Of a DNA stretch of 64,000 nt, positions 51,018 to 60,962 are shown one piece after another (positions within the stretch are counted from its first letter, which is position 1; each line of letters opens with the position of its first letter). This DNA comes from Stutzerimonas stutzeri. Its GTDB lineage: Bacteria > Pseudomonadota > Gammaproteobacteria > Pseudomonadales > Pseudomonadaceae. The stretch is taken from the NCBI RefSeq assembly GCF_015291885.1, contig NZ_CP036186.1:3437001-3501000 (forward strand), read 5' to 3'. The notes under the pieces were generated by a model. That model had not been told where the DNA came from, searched no databases, and saw only the letters and a program-made list of their open reading frames with translations. The position numbers and the translations under genes are program-made.

Positions 51018-51770
51018 TTAACTATCGTCCCGCTGGCGGATGTATTCCGCCAGCAGCTTCTGTTCTTCTCCAGAAAGCGAGCGGCTATCCAGAAGATCAG
51101 CGCGTCGCTCCCAGGTCCTTCCAAGGGACTGCTGCAAGCGCCAACGCCGGATGTGTTCATGGTTGCCGCTAAGCAGCACCTCAGGAACACATTTATCCGC
51201 ATACACCTCAGGTCGCGTGTAGTGCGGACAGTCGAGCAGGCCGTCGGTAAACGAATCCTCCTCGGCGGAACCAGCATGACCAAGGGCGCCCGGAAGCAAC
51301 CTGGTCACCGCATCGATCAGCACCATTGCCGGCAGCTCGCCACCGGACAATACGTAATCACCGATCGACCATTCCTCATCCACGTGCGCTTCGATGAAGC
51401 GCTCGTCGATACCTTCGTAACGACCAGCTATAAGGATGAGTGCATCCTCGTTCGCCATTTCGCGGACATCAGCCTGCTTCAGCTGGCGCCCCTGCGGCGA
51501 AAGGTAAATCACCTTCGCCGTCTCGCCCGCGGCTTGTTTGGCATCAGCCAACGCAAGCTCGAGCGGCTTGATCTTCATCACCATGCCCGGGCCGCCGCCA
51601 AATGGTCGGTCGTCCACGGTCTGGTGGCGGTCTTCGGTGTATCTTCTAGGGTTCCAGCAGCTCAGCTGCAACAACCCCTGCTTTACTGCACGACTGGTAA
51701 TCCCGTAGTCGCATATAGCCGCGAACATTTCGGGGAACAGGCTGATGACTTCAACGCGCAAAGCGGCCAT
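51018..51770 (-). CDS. trmD: tRNA (guanine-37-N1)-methyltransferase
   Basis: 250 residues from the ATG at 51770. [34 protein letters not shown] and the SPOUT knot [20 protein letters not shown] are diagnostic. It makes m1G37, which prevents +1 frameshifting. Begins five bases after rimM; longer readings would overlap rimM. Confidence 0.97.
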   Translation of the reverse strand: MAALRVEVISLFPEMFAAICDYGITSRAVKQGLLQLSCWNPRRYTEDRHQTVDDRPFGGGPGMVMKIKPLELALADAKQAAGETAKVIYLSPQGRQLKQADVREMANEDALILIAGRYEGIDERFIEAHVDEEWSIGDYVLSGGELPAMVLIDAVTRLLPGALGHAGSAEEDSFTDGLLDCPHYTRPEVYADKCVPEVLLSGNHEHIRRWRLQQSLGRTWERRADLLDSRSLSGEEQKLLAEYIRQRDDS

Positions 51771-51775
51771 GCCGT

Positions 51776-52312
51776 TCAGAAATCCGCGTCCCAATCGACC
51801 TGCATCTCGCCTGCTTCCAAATCGATCTTCAACACACACGGATCGGTGTAAGGCAGCAGTCGCTCACGATCATCCAGGCTGCCAGCACAAGGCTGGACGA
51901 CAAGAACGTCGTTAGCTCCAGTTTCGAGCAGGTGGTCTACCACACCGAGCAATTGCGCGGCCTGGTTAAACACCTTCAAACCCAAGAGCTGATACCAGTA
52001 GTACTCACCGTCGTCCAAGTCGGGCAGTTCGCTACGCGGGACACAGATCTCGAAGTCAGCGTAGGTACGCGCAACTTCGCGGTCATCCAAGCCCTTGAGC
52101 GTTGCCACCAGAATCTTTCCCTGGAGGCGCCCCTTGATCAACTCGATCTGCTTGACCTCGTCACCTCGCCTCAGCGTCCAGCGGCGATAGCCCAGCAGAT
52201 TGTCGATCGGATCGGTAAAGGAATAGACCTTTACGTCACCGCGCACGCCATGCACCGAAACGATCTTGCCTATGACGACCAGGTCATCGGCCGGAGCAGA
52301 CGTTGCGTTCAT
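51776..52312 (-). CDS. rimM: 16S rRNA processing protein RimM
   Basis: 178 residues. N-terminal [20 protein letters not shown] and the PRC-barrel end ([32 protein letters not shown]). Assists maturation of the 30S head. Between rpsP and trmD in the standard order. Confidence 0.97.
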   Translation of the reverse strand: MNATSAPADDLVVIGKIVSVHGVRGDVKVYSFTDPIDNLLGYRRWTLRRGDEVKQIELIKGRLQGKILVATLKGLDDREVARTYADFEICVPRSELPDLDDGEYYWYQLLGLKVFNQAAQLLGVVDHLLETGANDVLVVQPCAGSLDDRERLLPYTDPCVLKIDLEAGEMQVDWDADF

Positions 52313-52317
52313 GTGAT

Positions 52318-52569
52318 TCAGGCAGCGGCCTTAGCAGCTTCCTTCAGCAGCTGAGCAACGCGCTCAGACGGCTGTGCGCCCTGGCTCAGCCAGTAAGTAG
52401 CGCGCTCCTGGTTTACAGAAAGCTTCACTTCCGCACCGGAAGCGATCGGGTTGAAGAAACCGATGCGCTCGACGAAGCGACCATCGCGCGGGTTGCGGCT
52501 GTTGGTCACGGTCAGGTGGTAGAAAGGGCGCTTCTTGGAGCCGCCACGGGCGAGACGAATAGTTACCAT
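52318..52569 (-). CDS. rpsP: 30S ribosomal protein S16
   Basis: 83 residues. [20 protein letters not shown] and [13 protein letters not shown] are S16 hallmarks. First gene of the rpsP-rimM-trmD-rplS operon. Confidence 0.98.
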   Translation of the reverse strand: MVTIRLARGGSKKRPFYHLTVTNSRNPRDGRFVERIGFFNPIASGAEVKLSVNQERATYWLSQGAQPSERVAQLLKEAAKAAA

Positions 52570-52647
52570 GTGAACATCGTTCCTGTAGTCGGTGCTAACT
52601 TAAGGCACACACTTACTTAAAATGGGCCTAGGCCCGAAAGGCCGCAC

Positions 52648-52676
52648 ATTTTAAGGAATGCCGGGGATTTTGCAAA
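52648..52676 (-). promoter_or_regulatory. sigma-70 promoter of the rpsP operon
   Basis: Minus strand TTTGCA (52676-52671), 17 bases, TAAAAT (52653-52648), 79 bases before the rpsP start. The leader has a GGCC-GAAA-GGCC hairpin. Confidence 0.65.
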
Positions 52677-52780
52677 CTCTTTTACTAATGGCGTCAGGCA
52701 GATCCAGCGCAACACCGGACCGCAGGCAAGAGGAAGTCTTTTCACCCCTACCCAGGCCCATGACCATTCGCTGCGGCACT

Positions 52781-54157
52781 CTAGAATTTCGGCATACCAC
52801 CGCCTGGTAGCATTCCGCCCATGCCGCGCATCATCTTGGCCATGCCGCCCTTGCCGGTGACTTTCTTCATCATCTTCTGCATCTGCTTGTGCTGCTTGAT
52901 GAGACGACCGATGTCCTGCACCTGAGTGCCGGAGCCCATAGCAATTCGACGCTTGCGCGAGCCGCTGATGATATCGGGATTACGCCGCTCGGCGGGGGTC
53001 ATCGAGTTGATGATCGCCTCCATCTGCTTGAACTGCTTCTCCGCCGCACCCTGGGCATGCCCCATCTGCGACAAATTGACGCCACCGATCGATGGCAACT
53101 TGTCCATCAGTCCGCCAAGACCACCCATGTTCTTCATTTGCTGCAGCTGGTCGCGGAAGTCTTCGAGGTCGAAGCCCTTGCCCTTCTTGAGCTTCTTGGT
53201 GAGCTTCTCGGCCTTTTCACGATCAAGGGTTTGCTCGGCCTGCTCGATGAGGCTGAGGACATCGCCCATACCGAGGATGCGCGACGCAATACGATCCGGA
53301 TGGAAAGGCTCCAGGGCGTCGCTCTTTTCGCCCATGCCAAGGAACTTGATCGGCTTGCCAGTCACATGGCGCACCGACAGCGCCGCGCCGCCACGGGCGT
53401 CACCGTCGACCTTGGTGAGCACGACACCAGTCAGCGGCAACGCCTCGCCGAACGCACGAGCGGTATTCGCCGCGTCCTGGCCGGTCATAGCATCTACGAC
53501 GAATAGCGTCTCGGCTGGATTGATCGCGGCATGAACTGCCTGGATCTCAGCCATCATCTCGGCGTCGATCGCCAATCGCCCAGCGGTATCCACCAGTACC
53601 ACATCGATGAATTTGAGCTTAGCTTCGCGAATCGCTGCCTGGGCGATATCCACTGGCTTCTGGCTGATATCGGACGGGAAGAAGGTGACACCAACTTCAG
53701 CCGCCAGCGTCTCGAGCTGCTTGATGGCTGCCGGGCGATACACGTCCGCAGACACCACCAGCACCGTCTTCTTCTTACGCTCCTTGAGAAAGCGCGCCAG
53801 CTTGCCCACGGTGGTGGTCTTACCCGCCCCCTGCAGACCAGCCATGAGCACCACTGCCGGCGGCGTTACCTGAAGCGCCAGATCCTCGTTCGCCGCGCCC
53901 ATCAACTCTTCCAGCTCGGCACGAACGATTTTCACGAACGCCTGCCCCGGCGTCAGACTCTTCGACACCTCAGTGCCGACTGCGCGCTCCTTGACCCGAT
54001 TGACGAACTCCTTGACCACCGGCAGTGCAACGTCGGCCTCAAGTAGGGCCATCCGCACTTCACGCAGTGTGTCCTTGATGTTGTCCTCAGTCAGCTTGGC
54101 CTTGCCGGTGACATGGCGAAGCGTTTGTGAGAGGCGATCGGTTAGGTTTTCGAACAT
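52781..54157 (-). CDS. ffh: signal recognition particle protein Ffh
   Basis: 458 residues from the ATG at 54157 (MFENLTDRLSQTLRHVTGKA). NG GTPase domain with GLQGAGKTTTVGKLA, DTAGRLAID and TKVDGDARGG; Met-rich M domain at the end (MKKVTGKGGMAKMMRGMGGM). Binds 4.5S RNA and signal sequences for membrane targeting. Divergent from the CcsA-type gene. Confidence 0.97.
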   Translation of the reverse strand: MFENLTDRLSQTLRHVTGKAKLTEDNIKDTLREVRMALLEADVALPVVKEFVNRVKERAVGTEVSKSLTPGQAFVKIVRAELEELMGAANEDLALQVTPPAVVLMAGLQGAGKTTTVGKLARFLKERKKKTVLVVSADVYRPAAIKQLETLAAEVGVTFFPSDISQKPVDIAQAAIREAKLKFIDVVLVDTAGRLAIDAEMMAEIQAVHAAINPAETLFVVDAMTGQDAANTARAFGEALPLTGVVLTKVDGDARGGAALSVRHVTGKPIKFLGMGEKSDALEPFHPDRIASRILGMGDVLSLIEQAEQTLDREKAEKLTKKLKKGKGFDLEDFRDQLQQMKNMGGLGGLMDKLPSIGGVNLSQMGHAQGAAEKQFKQMEAIINSMTPAERRNPDIISGSRKRRIAMGSGTQVQDIGRLIKQHKQMQKMMKKVTGKGGMAKMMRGMGGMLPGGGMPKF

Positions 54158-54399
54158 GAGCCATTCCACGCTGGATGTGCTGAAGGGCGCGATTATAGAA
54201 GGTGGAAGCGCCGGGCCGGTACCCCGACTGCATCGCTTTTCGGTTTTACCAAGGCTTGACTTGCTTTTGCATAACGGCGTTGAGAGCCAATCTCGCTTAG
54301 CACCCGGGCCCGATGTGACGATCAGTACACTGCCGCCGGCTTTTGCGCCTCGGGTCTTTGTGCCACACTCACGACCTTTCGAGCCCGTTACCGGAACTT

Positions 54400-55200
54400 A
54401 TGCACCCTCTGCTACCCAGCCTTGCCGCCGCTGCGCTTTACGCCGGCGTCACGGGTTATCAAAGTTTGCGCCTGGCACAACGCGCCGCGCCGGACAAACG
54501 CCTGCTGCTTGCCATTGGCTTGCTCGCCCTGCTCGCCCACGGCACCAGCCTGTTTATGCAACTGCTCTCACCGAGTGGCTTGCACCTCGACTTTTTCACC
54601 GCGTCGAGCCTGATTGCTGCGGCAGTCATCTTGCTGATCTTGCTGGCACTGTACCGAATGCCGGTAGAGAATCTGCTGCTATTGCTTTTTCCGCTGGGCT
54701 GTTTGACCGTGCTCTTCGCACAGTTCGCGCCGTCGGGCACGGCACCGGCGATCGCCGAGGAACCCGGCATACTCGCGCACATCCTGCTGTCGATTCTGGC
54801 CTACGGCATGCTGACCATTGCTGTGTTCCAGTCCTTGCTGTTGCTGCTGCAGGATCATCATCTCAAGCACAAGCACCCCTCCGGTCTAATCCGCAACTTT
54901 CCACCGTTGCAGACAATGGAAAGCCTACTGTTCGGCTTTCTCTGGGCGGGCTGGGTATTGCTGTCCGCTTCACTACTATCCGGATGGCTGTTTCTCGATG
55001 ACCTTTTAGCTCAGCACCTGGTCCATAAGACACTCCTCTCGGTGGTCGCCTGGGTCGTCTTTGGCTTGCTACTGTGGGGCCGCCACCAACTTGGCTGGCG
55101 CGGCTACAAAGCCATCCGCTGGACGCTGGTCGGTTTCTGCCTGCTGATGCTGGCGTATTTCGGCAGCAAGCTGGTCCGCGAATTCATCCTGCATATCTGA
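54400..55200 (+). CDS. CcsA/YpjD-type cytochrome c assembly membrane protein
   Basis: 266 residues, about eight membrane helices. It fits the CcsA/HemX-like family (LAHILLSILAYGMLTIAVFQ, FPPLQTMESLLFGFLWAGWV, HKTLLSVVAWVVFGLLLWGR). Paralogues handle haem in cytochrome c maturation, but this ffh-linked member has no established function. CorB-type gene follows after 17 bases. Confidence 0.85.
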   Translation: MHPLLPSLAAAALYAGVTGYQSLRLAQRAAPDKRLLLAIGLLALLAHGTSLFMQLLSPSGLHLDFFTASSLIAAAVILLILLALYRMPVENLLLLLFPLGCLTVLFAQFAPSGTAPAIAEEPGILAHILLSILAYGMLTIAVFQSLLLLLQDHHLKHKHPSGLIRNFPPLQTMESLLFGFLWAGWVLLSASLLSGWLFLDDLLAQHLVHKTLLSVVAWVVFGLLLWGRHQLGWRGYKAIRWTLVGFCLLMLAYFGSKLVREFILHI

Positions 55201-55217
55201 CGCAAACAGGCTAACTC

Positions 55218-56504
55218 GTGGAAAATCTACATCCTGGCTTTCTAGTCGGACTGCTGGTCTTTCTGTTGCTGTGCTCGGCATTTTTCTCCAGCTCCGAAAC
55301 CGGCATGCTCAGCCTCAATCGCTACCGCCTCAGGCATCAGGCCAAAGAGGGGCATCGAGGCGCACTGCGTGCCAGCGAACTGCTCGCACATCCCGACCGC
55401 CTACTTGGCACGATTCTGGTCGGCAACAACTTCGTCAATATCCTCGCTTCCTCCATTGCCACCGTGCTGGCCATGCAGCTCTGGGGAGAGGCCGGTATCG
55501 CCATCGCGACCATCGGCCTGACCATCATCCTGCTGATTTTCGGCGAAATCACGCCCAAGACGCTGGCCGCATTACGCCCGGAGATCGTCGCCTATCCGGT
55601 CAGCCTGCCGTTGAAGATGCTGCAAAAGGTGCTGTATCCGCTGGTTGCGTTGCTCGGCTGGGTAAGCAACGGGCTGCTCAAGCTGCTTGGTGTCGACGTA
55701 TCCAACAAGGGCAACGACAGCTTGTCTACCGAGGAACTGCGCAGTGTCGTACGTGAATCCGGTGCCGACCTGCCACTGAATCGGCAAAGCATGCTGCTGG
55801 GCATCCTCGACCTCGAACGGGTAACCGTCGACGACATCATGATCCCGCGCAACGAGGTCACCGGCATTGATCTCGACGATGACCTGGAGTCGATCATAGG
55901 ACTGTTGCGCACCACGCCACACACGCGTCTGCCGGTCTTTCGCAACGACATCAACCAGATCGAAGGCATCGTCCATATGCGACAGATCGCCCGACTACTC
56001 AGTCATGACCAGTTGACCAAGGAAAGCCTGCTGGAAGCCTGCAACGAGCCTTATTTCGTACCGGAGAACACGCCGCTGTCCACCCAGCTGCTGAACTTCC
56101 AGAAGCAGAAGCGCCGAATCGGAATTGTGGTCGACGAATACGGCGATGTACGCGGCGTCGTCACGCTAGAAGACATCCTCGAAGAGATCGTCGGTGAATT
56201 CAGCAATCAGGACGTACTGCGCAGCCCGGATATTCATCCGCAGGATGACGGAACCCTGGTTATTGATGGCGCGGCCTATATCCGCGAGGTGAACCGAGCG
56301 CTGGAGTGGCAGCTGCCCTGCGACGGCCCCAAGACGCTCAACGGCCTGATCACCGAAGCACTGGAGCATATCCCCGACAGCGGCATCTGCCTACAGATTG
56401 GCGACTACCGCCTGGAAATCCTCCAGGCGGCAGATAATCGCGTGAAGAGCGTAAGGGCCTGGACGATCAGCGCCTCGCCATCGTCAGAGCAGGAACCTGC
56501 ATAG
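55218..56504 (+). CDS. CorB/HlyC-type CNNM membrane protein with CBS domains
   Basis: 428 residues from a GTG start. The DUF21/CNNM membrane domain (FLLLCSAFFSSSETGMLSLN, GNNFVNILASSIATVL, IFGEITPKTLAALRP) is followed by two CBS domains (TVDDIMIPRNEVTGI, RIGIVVDEYGDVRGVVTLED) and a CorC_HlyC domain. Family members are linked to Mg2+ (and Co2+) transport or resistance. Confidence 0.92.
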   Translation: MENLHPGFLVGLLVFLLLCSAFFSSSETGMLSLNRYRLRHQAKEGHRGALRASELLAHPDRLLGTILVGNNFVNILASSIATVLAMQLWGEAGIAIATIGLTIILLIFGEITPKTLAALRPEIVAYPVSLPLKMLQKVLYPLVALLGWVSNGLLKLLGVDVSNKGNDSLSTEELRSVVRESGADLPLNRQSMLLGILDLERVTVDDIMIPRNEVTGIDLDDDLESIIGLLRTTPHTRLPVFRNDINQIEGIVHMRQIARLLSHDQLTKESLLEACNEPYFVPENTPLSTQLLNFQKQKRRIGIVVDEYGDVRGVVTLEDILEEIVGEFSNQDVLRSPDIHPQDDGTLVIDGAAYIREVNRALEWQLPCDGPKTLNGLITEALEHIPDSGICLQIGDYRLEILQAADNRVKSVRAWTISASPSSEQEPA

Positions 56505-56519
56505 CAGCACTCGCCACGC

Positions 56520-57701
56520 TTATAACTGGACGTTCACCGCACCTGCCGCTCGCAGCGCCTTTTCGCGCGCTGCTTCGATGGACGTATCACGCGCCAGCGC
56601 CACCCCCATACGACGCTGACCACTCACGCCCGGCTTGCCAAACAGGCGCAGCGCGGTATCCGGCTCGGCGAGCACGGCAGAGAGATTACCGAAGCTCACC
56701 TCGGTGGATTCACCCTCTACCAAAATCACTGCAGAAGCCGCAGGGCCCATCTGGCGGATACTTGGAATCGGCAGCCCAAGAATGGCCCGCGCATGCAGCG
56801 CGAATTCGGACAGATCCTGCGAAACCAGTGTCACAAGGCCGGTATCGTGAGGGCGTGGAGAGATTTCGCAGAACCACACCTGTTCACCTTTGACGAACAG
56901 CTCGACGCCGAAGATGCCGCGTCCGCCCAGCGCCTCGGTTACTGCCAGTGCGATGCGCTTCGCCTCGGCCAGCGCCGCCGGCGCCATCGGCTGTGGCTGC
57001 CACGACTCCTGATAGTCACCCTTCTCCTGGCGATGGCCGACCGGCTCACAGAAGCTAGTGCCACCCTCGTGGCGCACCGTCAGCAAGGTGATTTCGTAAT
57101 CGAAGTCGATGAAGCCTTCGACGATGACCCGGCCGCGACCTGCGCGACCACCTGCCTGCGCATAATCCCAGGCGGCATCGATATCAGCTTCGCTGCGCAA
57201 CACCGACTGCCCCTTGCCGGACGAGCTCATAACCGGCTTCACCAGGCAGGGAAAGCCCAAAGCCATCGCCGCCGAGCGACACTCTTCCAGCGAATCCGCG
57301 AATCGGTAGGGTGAAGTCGGCAGTCCCAGCTCCTCTGCGGCCAGGCGACGAATGCCTTCGCGATTCATCGTCAGTTGCGCGGCTCGGGCCGTCGGAATCA
57401 CGGTGTAACCTTCGTGCTCCAGCTCAACCAGCGTGGCGGTAGCGATGGCTTCGATCTCCGGCACGATGTAGTGCGGACGCTCCTGCTTGATCACAGCGCG
57501 CAATGCGGCGCCGTCGAGCATGTCGACCACATGGCTGCGGTGCGCGACCTGCATCGCTGGCGCATTGGCGTAGCGGTCTACGGCTATCACTTCGACGCCG
57601 AGGCGTTGCAGCTCAATAACCAGCTCCTTGCCAAGCTCGCCGCAGCCACACAGCAGGACGCGCGTAGCGCTGGAAGACAATGGTGTGCCTATTCTTGGCA
57701 T
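56520..57701 (-). CDS. purT: formate-dependent GAR transformylase
   Basis: 393 residues, ATP-grasp fold. [35 protein letters not shown] (ATP) and [20 protein letters not shown] identify PurT. It uses formate and ATP to formylate glycinamide ribonucleotide in purine synthesis. Convergent with the CorB-type gene, 15 bases apart. Confidence 0.97.
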   Translation of the reverse strand: MPRIGTPLSSSATRVLLCGCGELGKELVIELQRLGVEVIAVDRYANAPAMQVAHRSHVVDMLDGAALRAVIKQERPHYIVPEIEAIATATLVELEHEGYTVIPTARAAQLTMNREGIRRLAAEELGLPTSPYRFADSLEECRSAAMALGFPCLVKPVMSSSGKGQSVLRSEADIDAAWDYAQAGGRAGRGRVIVEGFIDFDYEITLLTVRHEGGTSFCEPVGHRQEKGDYQESWQPQPMAPAALAEAKRIALAVTEALGGRGIFGVELFVKGEQVWFCEISPRPHDTGLVTLVSQDLSEFALHARAILGLPIPSIRQMGPAASAVILVEGESTEVSFGNLSAVLAEPDTALRLFGKPGVSGQRRMGVALARDTSIEAAREKALRAAGAVNVQL

Positions 57702-57745
57702 GGAATCCTCGCGACTCTAGAAATACAAACGAACCCGGCACGCGC

Positions 57746-57937
57746 CTACATCAGCTGCCCACTGAGACGAAGCCGCTCGCTGCAGCGTTGAAGCACCTCG
57801 CGGCGCTCCTCGTTGCCCATCAACCCCCAGCGGCGAATTTCGTCTGCACTGCGCTGGCAACCGACGCACAAGTCATCTTCATCCAGTGCGCAAAGGCTGA
57901 CACAGGGAGATGCAACCGGCTTTTCCTGCGTGTTCAC
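57746..57937 (-). CDS. DUF1289 family small cysteine-rich protein
   Basis: 63 residues with the family pattern [20 protein letters not shown] and [15 protein letters not shown]. The four cysteines suggest a metal site; function unknown. Its start overlaps the end of the gamma-carbonic anhydrase gene by four bases, so it is translated after it. Confidence 0.88.
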   Translation of the reverse strand: MNTQEKPVASPCVSLCALDEDDLCVGCQRSADEIRRWGLMGNEERREVLQRCSERLRLSGQLM

Positions 57938-58455
57938 TCATCGAGCTCCAACTCACGCGCATAGCGCTGAGCGTTGTGCACGTAATGGGCCGCGCTCGCT
58001 TCGAGCATCTTCTTCTGCTCGTCGCTCAGCTCGCGCACTACCTTGCCCGGCGAGCCTACCACCAGTGAGCCATCGGGAATTTCCTTGCCCTCGGCGATCA
58101 GCGTGTTGGCGCCGATGATGCAGTGCCTGCCGATCTTGGCGCCGTTGAGCACCACCGCATTGATGCCGATCAGGCTGTAGTCGCCCACCGTGCAGCCGTG
58201 CAGCATGGCGTTGTGGCCAACCGTGACACCGGTACCCAGGGTCAACGGATGCCCCATATCGGTGTGCATGACGCTGCCGTCCTGGACGTTGCTGTTTTCG
58301 CCGATATGGATCAGCTCGTTATCGCCGCGCAGAACGGCACCGAACCAGACACTGGCGCCGGCATCCAGCCGAATTTTCCCAACCAGGGTGGCATTGGGGG
58401 CTACCCAGCTTTGCGGATGCGCATCGACCCGCGACTCTCCCAGACGGTATTTCAC
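57934..58455 (-). CDS. gamma-carbonic anhydrase family protein (YrdA type)
   Basis: 173 residues of left-handed beta-helix hexapeptides ([59 protein letters not shown]). The three zinc-type histidines are present ([13 protein letters not shown]). The catalytic loop of true Cam enzymes is missing, so carbonic anhydrase activity is uncertain. Confidence 0.9.
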   Translation of the reverse strand: MKYRLGESRVDAHPQSWVAPNATLVGKIRLDAGASVWFGAVLRGDNELIHIGENSNVQDGSVMHTDMGHPLTLGTGVTVGHNAMLHGCTVGDYSLIGINAVVLNGAKIGRHCIIGANTLIAEGKEIPDGSLVVGSPGKVVRELSDEQKKMLEASAAHYVHNAQRYARELELDE

Positions 58456-58526
58456 GACACACCTCTTTCTTATCAGTTTGAATGGATCGCCGGCCGGGCT
58501 CCTATATGGCGCCGAGTCGGCGTCGC

Positions 58527-59144
58527 TCAGGGTTCGCTGCGCCCGGACAAGTCGATGAATGCGGCAGGCGCGCGGCGCATTTCAATACCGGCGTCGTACA
58601 CCACATTGACCAGCTCGACGATCATGATCGCCGTGAGGCCCCAGATCTGGTATTCGCCGTAGCGGTAGGACGGGATGTACCAGCTCTGTCCCTGGTAATC
58701 GATGCGGTGCGTAACCTCGCGAGGGTCCTCGCAGAAGAATTCCAGCGGCACCGAGAAGACCGAGGCGATCTCCGCATCGTTGGCGCGGTATTCGACGTAA
58801 TCCGGCACCAAGCCAACATAAGGCGTGACGTGAATGCCATGCACCGACACCAGGCTGCTGAGCGGACCGACAACCTCGACCATGCCTGGCGCCAGGCCAA
58901 CCTCTTCCTCGGCCTCACGCAACGCGGTGTGCAGTAGATCGCGGTCTTCCGGATCGCGGCGACCGCCGGGGAAAGCCACTTCTCCACCATGGGTGGAAAG
59001 ACCGGCGGCGCGAAGGGTCAGCACCAGCTCCGGCGATTCGCTGCGGGTGATAGGCATCAATACAGCCGCTTCGGGCAGGCGGCCTTCCGGCTCCAGGAGA
59101 TGCGGGGAATGAGCGCGCACCCGGTGGAGTATTGTGTCCAGCAT
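58527..59144 (-). CDS. Nudix hydrolase, CoA pyrophosphatase-like
   Basis: 205 residues from the ATG at 59144; other in-frame ATGs lie at 59156 and above. The Nudix box [22 protein letters not shown], shown here in part, continues VGL, and the preceding [19 protein letters not shown] is the CoA-pyrophosphatase (UPF0035) signature. It likely splits CoA or related nucleotides into phosphopantetheine and 3',5'-ADP. Confidence 0.87.
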   Translation of the reverse strand: MLDTILHRVRAHSPHLLEPEGRLPEAAVLMPITRSESPELVLTLRAAGLSTHGGEVAFPGGRRDPEDRDLLHTALREAEEEVGLAPGMVEVVGPLSSLVSVHGIHVTPYVGLVPDYVEYRANDAEIASVFSVPLEFFCEDPREVTHRIDYQGQSWYIPSYRYGEYQIWGLTAIMIVELVNVVYDAGIEMRRAPAAFIDLSGRSEP

Positions 59145-59359
59145 GAATTTTCTCATTTCGTCTTTGATCGGCATCATGGCATGAAAGGCGCAACGGCCCA
59201 AGGCCTGGGGACGCCAATCACAGCCGTCAAATGCCTCGCCGCGATGTCAATGTTTGAACGGCGAAACGTGATCGATCTTCGTACCTGATCGCAACGTTAC
59301 TACCTTGTCCAAACGGCGCGGAAGAAACAAGATTTGCCGCAACCAACAGGAATTTACCA

Positions 59360-59926
59360 ATGAAGTACTGCAACCAGTGCGGCAACCCGGTGCTGGTCCG
59401 TATCCCCGATGGCGACAACCGCCCACGCTTCGTCTGCGACGCCTGCCAGACCGTCCACTACCAGAACCCGCGCATCGTCGCCGGCTGCGTGCCTGTATGG
59501 GATGACCGTGTGCTGCTCTGCCGTCGCGCGATCGAGCCAAGGCGGGGTTACTGGACTTTACCGGCGGGCTTCATGGAAAACGGTGAAACGCTGCAGCAGG
59601 CCGCAGAACGCGAGACGTTAGAGGAAGCTTGCGCCAGGGTTCGGGACCTGCAGCTATATACGCTGTTCGACCTGCCGCATATCAATCAGGTGTACATGTT
59701 CTTCCGCGCTCAACTGGTCGATCTGGAGTTCTGCGCCGGGGATGAGAGCCTGGAAGTCAGGCTCTTCCATCAACAGGACATCCCTTGGTCCGAGCTGGCT
59801 TTTCCCACCATAGGCCGTACCCTAGAATGCTATTTCGCCGACCGGGTTCAGCAGACCTTCCCGGTGCGCAACGAAGCCGTGACAGGCTATCGCAACCGCC
59901 AGCAGGACCAGGCCAGATCAGACTGA
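59360..59926 (+). CDS. Nudix hydrolase with N-terminal zinc ribbon
   Basis: 188 residues. Two CxxC pairs (YCNQCGNPV, FVCDACQTVHYQNP) form a zinc ribbon, followed by a Nudix box (GFMENGETLQQAAERETLEE, then ACA). The usual Gly near the end of the box is Cys here. It resembles NADH-pyrophosphatase-like proteins; the substrate is not shown. AACAGGA ribosome site. Confidence 0.87.
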   Translation: MKYCNQCGNPVLVRIPDGDNRPRFVCDACQTVHYQNPRIVAGCVPVWDDRVLLCRRAIEPRRGYWTLPAGFMENGETLQQAAERETLEEACARVRDLQLYTLFDLPHINQVYMFFRAQLVDLEFCAGDESLEVRLFHQQDIPWSELAFPTIGRTLECYFADRVQQTFPVRNEAVTGYRNRQQDQARSD

Positions 59927-59985
59927 ATGGCCTACCGGTCCGACTCGCATTTACAGGTCTGATGTAGTTCGACAGGAATGCCTCG

Positions 59986-60489
59986 ATGCGTTGGCTGCTC
60001 GCTTTGCTCTGCCTCACTTTTACCGCGCTCGCTCACGCCAATGCGACGCCCAGCCTGGACGGCTCGCGCATCGACAAGGTCCTTGTGATCAAGTCGGAAC
60101 GCAAACTCCATCTGGTCAGTGCTGGCCAGACCCTCAAGAGCTATCGCGTTTCGCTCGGCAAGCAGCCCAGCGGAGCGAAGGTCCGCGAAGGCGACAAGCG
60201 CACACCCGAAGGCTTCTACTGGATCGACTGGCGCAAGACCAGCGACAAGTACAACCTGTCGATGCACATTTCCTACCCCAACGCCCGCGATCTGGCCCGC
60301 GCGCAACAGGAGGGGGTACCGCCTGGAAGCATGATCATGCTTCACGGCACGCCGCTGGATGAGGAGTATCCGGAGTGGTTCTTCCATACCCTCGACTGGA
60401 CCGAGGGCTGCATCGCGCTGAGTAACAGCGACATGCGAGAGATCTGGGGGCTGGTCAAGGATGGCACGCTGATCGAGATTCGCCCCTAG
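59986..60489 (+). CDS. L,D-transpeptidase (YkuD) family protein
   Basis: 167 residues. Signal peptide (LLALLCLTFTALAHA), then the YkuD fold with IDKVLVIKSERKLHLVSAG, the catalytic His in MIMLHGTP and Cys in WTEGCIALSNSDM. Could cross-link peptidoglycan or attach proteins to it, or be a related periplasmic enzyme. Start 59986 gives a clean signal peptide. Confidence 0.88.
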   Translation: MRWLLALLCLTFTALAHANATPSLDGSRIDKVLVIKSERKLHLVSAGQTLKSYRVSLGKQPSGAKVREGDKRTPEGFYWIDWRKTSDKYNLSMHISYPNARDLARAQQEGVPPGSMIMLHGTPLDEEYPEWFFHTLDWTEGCIALSNSDMREIWGLVKDGTLIEIRP

Positions 60490-60534
60490 TAGCCGGCAGG
60501 CCAGATCAAGGCAATTCTGGCTGGGTTGCCCGCC

Positions 60535-60852
60535 TCAGAACTGCATATCGGACAAGCGCCAGACATCGAAGGCTGGCGTCTCGTAAGGATGGGCTTTCTT
60601 CATTGCTTTGACTGTTTCGTGAATGAGCTCGTCCGCCACGACCATTTCGACCTTCCACTCGGGCACATGCTGCACCTGGCCGACCTGCCCGATAAATGGC
60701 TGGCTGCCGTCCAGCGGCCGATACTGCCCCTGCCCCAGCATTTGCCAGCAGCAGCTGTCATACGCACCGACGCGACCCGCGCCCGCGGCGAATACTGCTT
60801 TCTTGACCGCCTCCAGATGACTGTCTGGAACATAGAAACACAGCTTGTACAA
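60535..60852 (-). CDS. YqfO/NIF3-like small protein
   Basis: 105 residues from a TTG at 60852 that stands five bases after GGAGGTGA, an excellent ribosome site; longer readings (to 60972) have no support. Sequence YKLCFYVPDSHLEAVKKAVF, HPYETPAFDVWRL matches the stand-alone YqfO-type domain found as an insert in NIF3 proteins. Function unknown. Last chromosomal gene before the element. Confidence 0.82.
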   Translation of the reverse strand: MYKLCFYVPDSHLEAVKKAVFAAGAGRVGAYDSCCWQMLGQGQYRPLDGSQPFIGQVGQVQHVPEWKVEMVVADELIHETVKAMKKAHPYETPAFDVWRLSDMQF

Positions 60853-60962
60853 AGAATCACCTCCAACCCAGCAAACATGCGGCCTACAAGGGGTCAACGC
60901 TGCGTTTGGGTAGAAATATTGGTTAGAATAGCTGCTTAGAAACCCTGCCGAGTGATGCCAGC

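Noticed and set aside
60853..60962. tRNA or tmRNA gene as attachment site
   Set aside because: No cloverleaf, anticodon stem or T-loop sequence can be found in these 110 bases.
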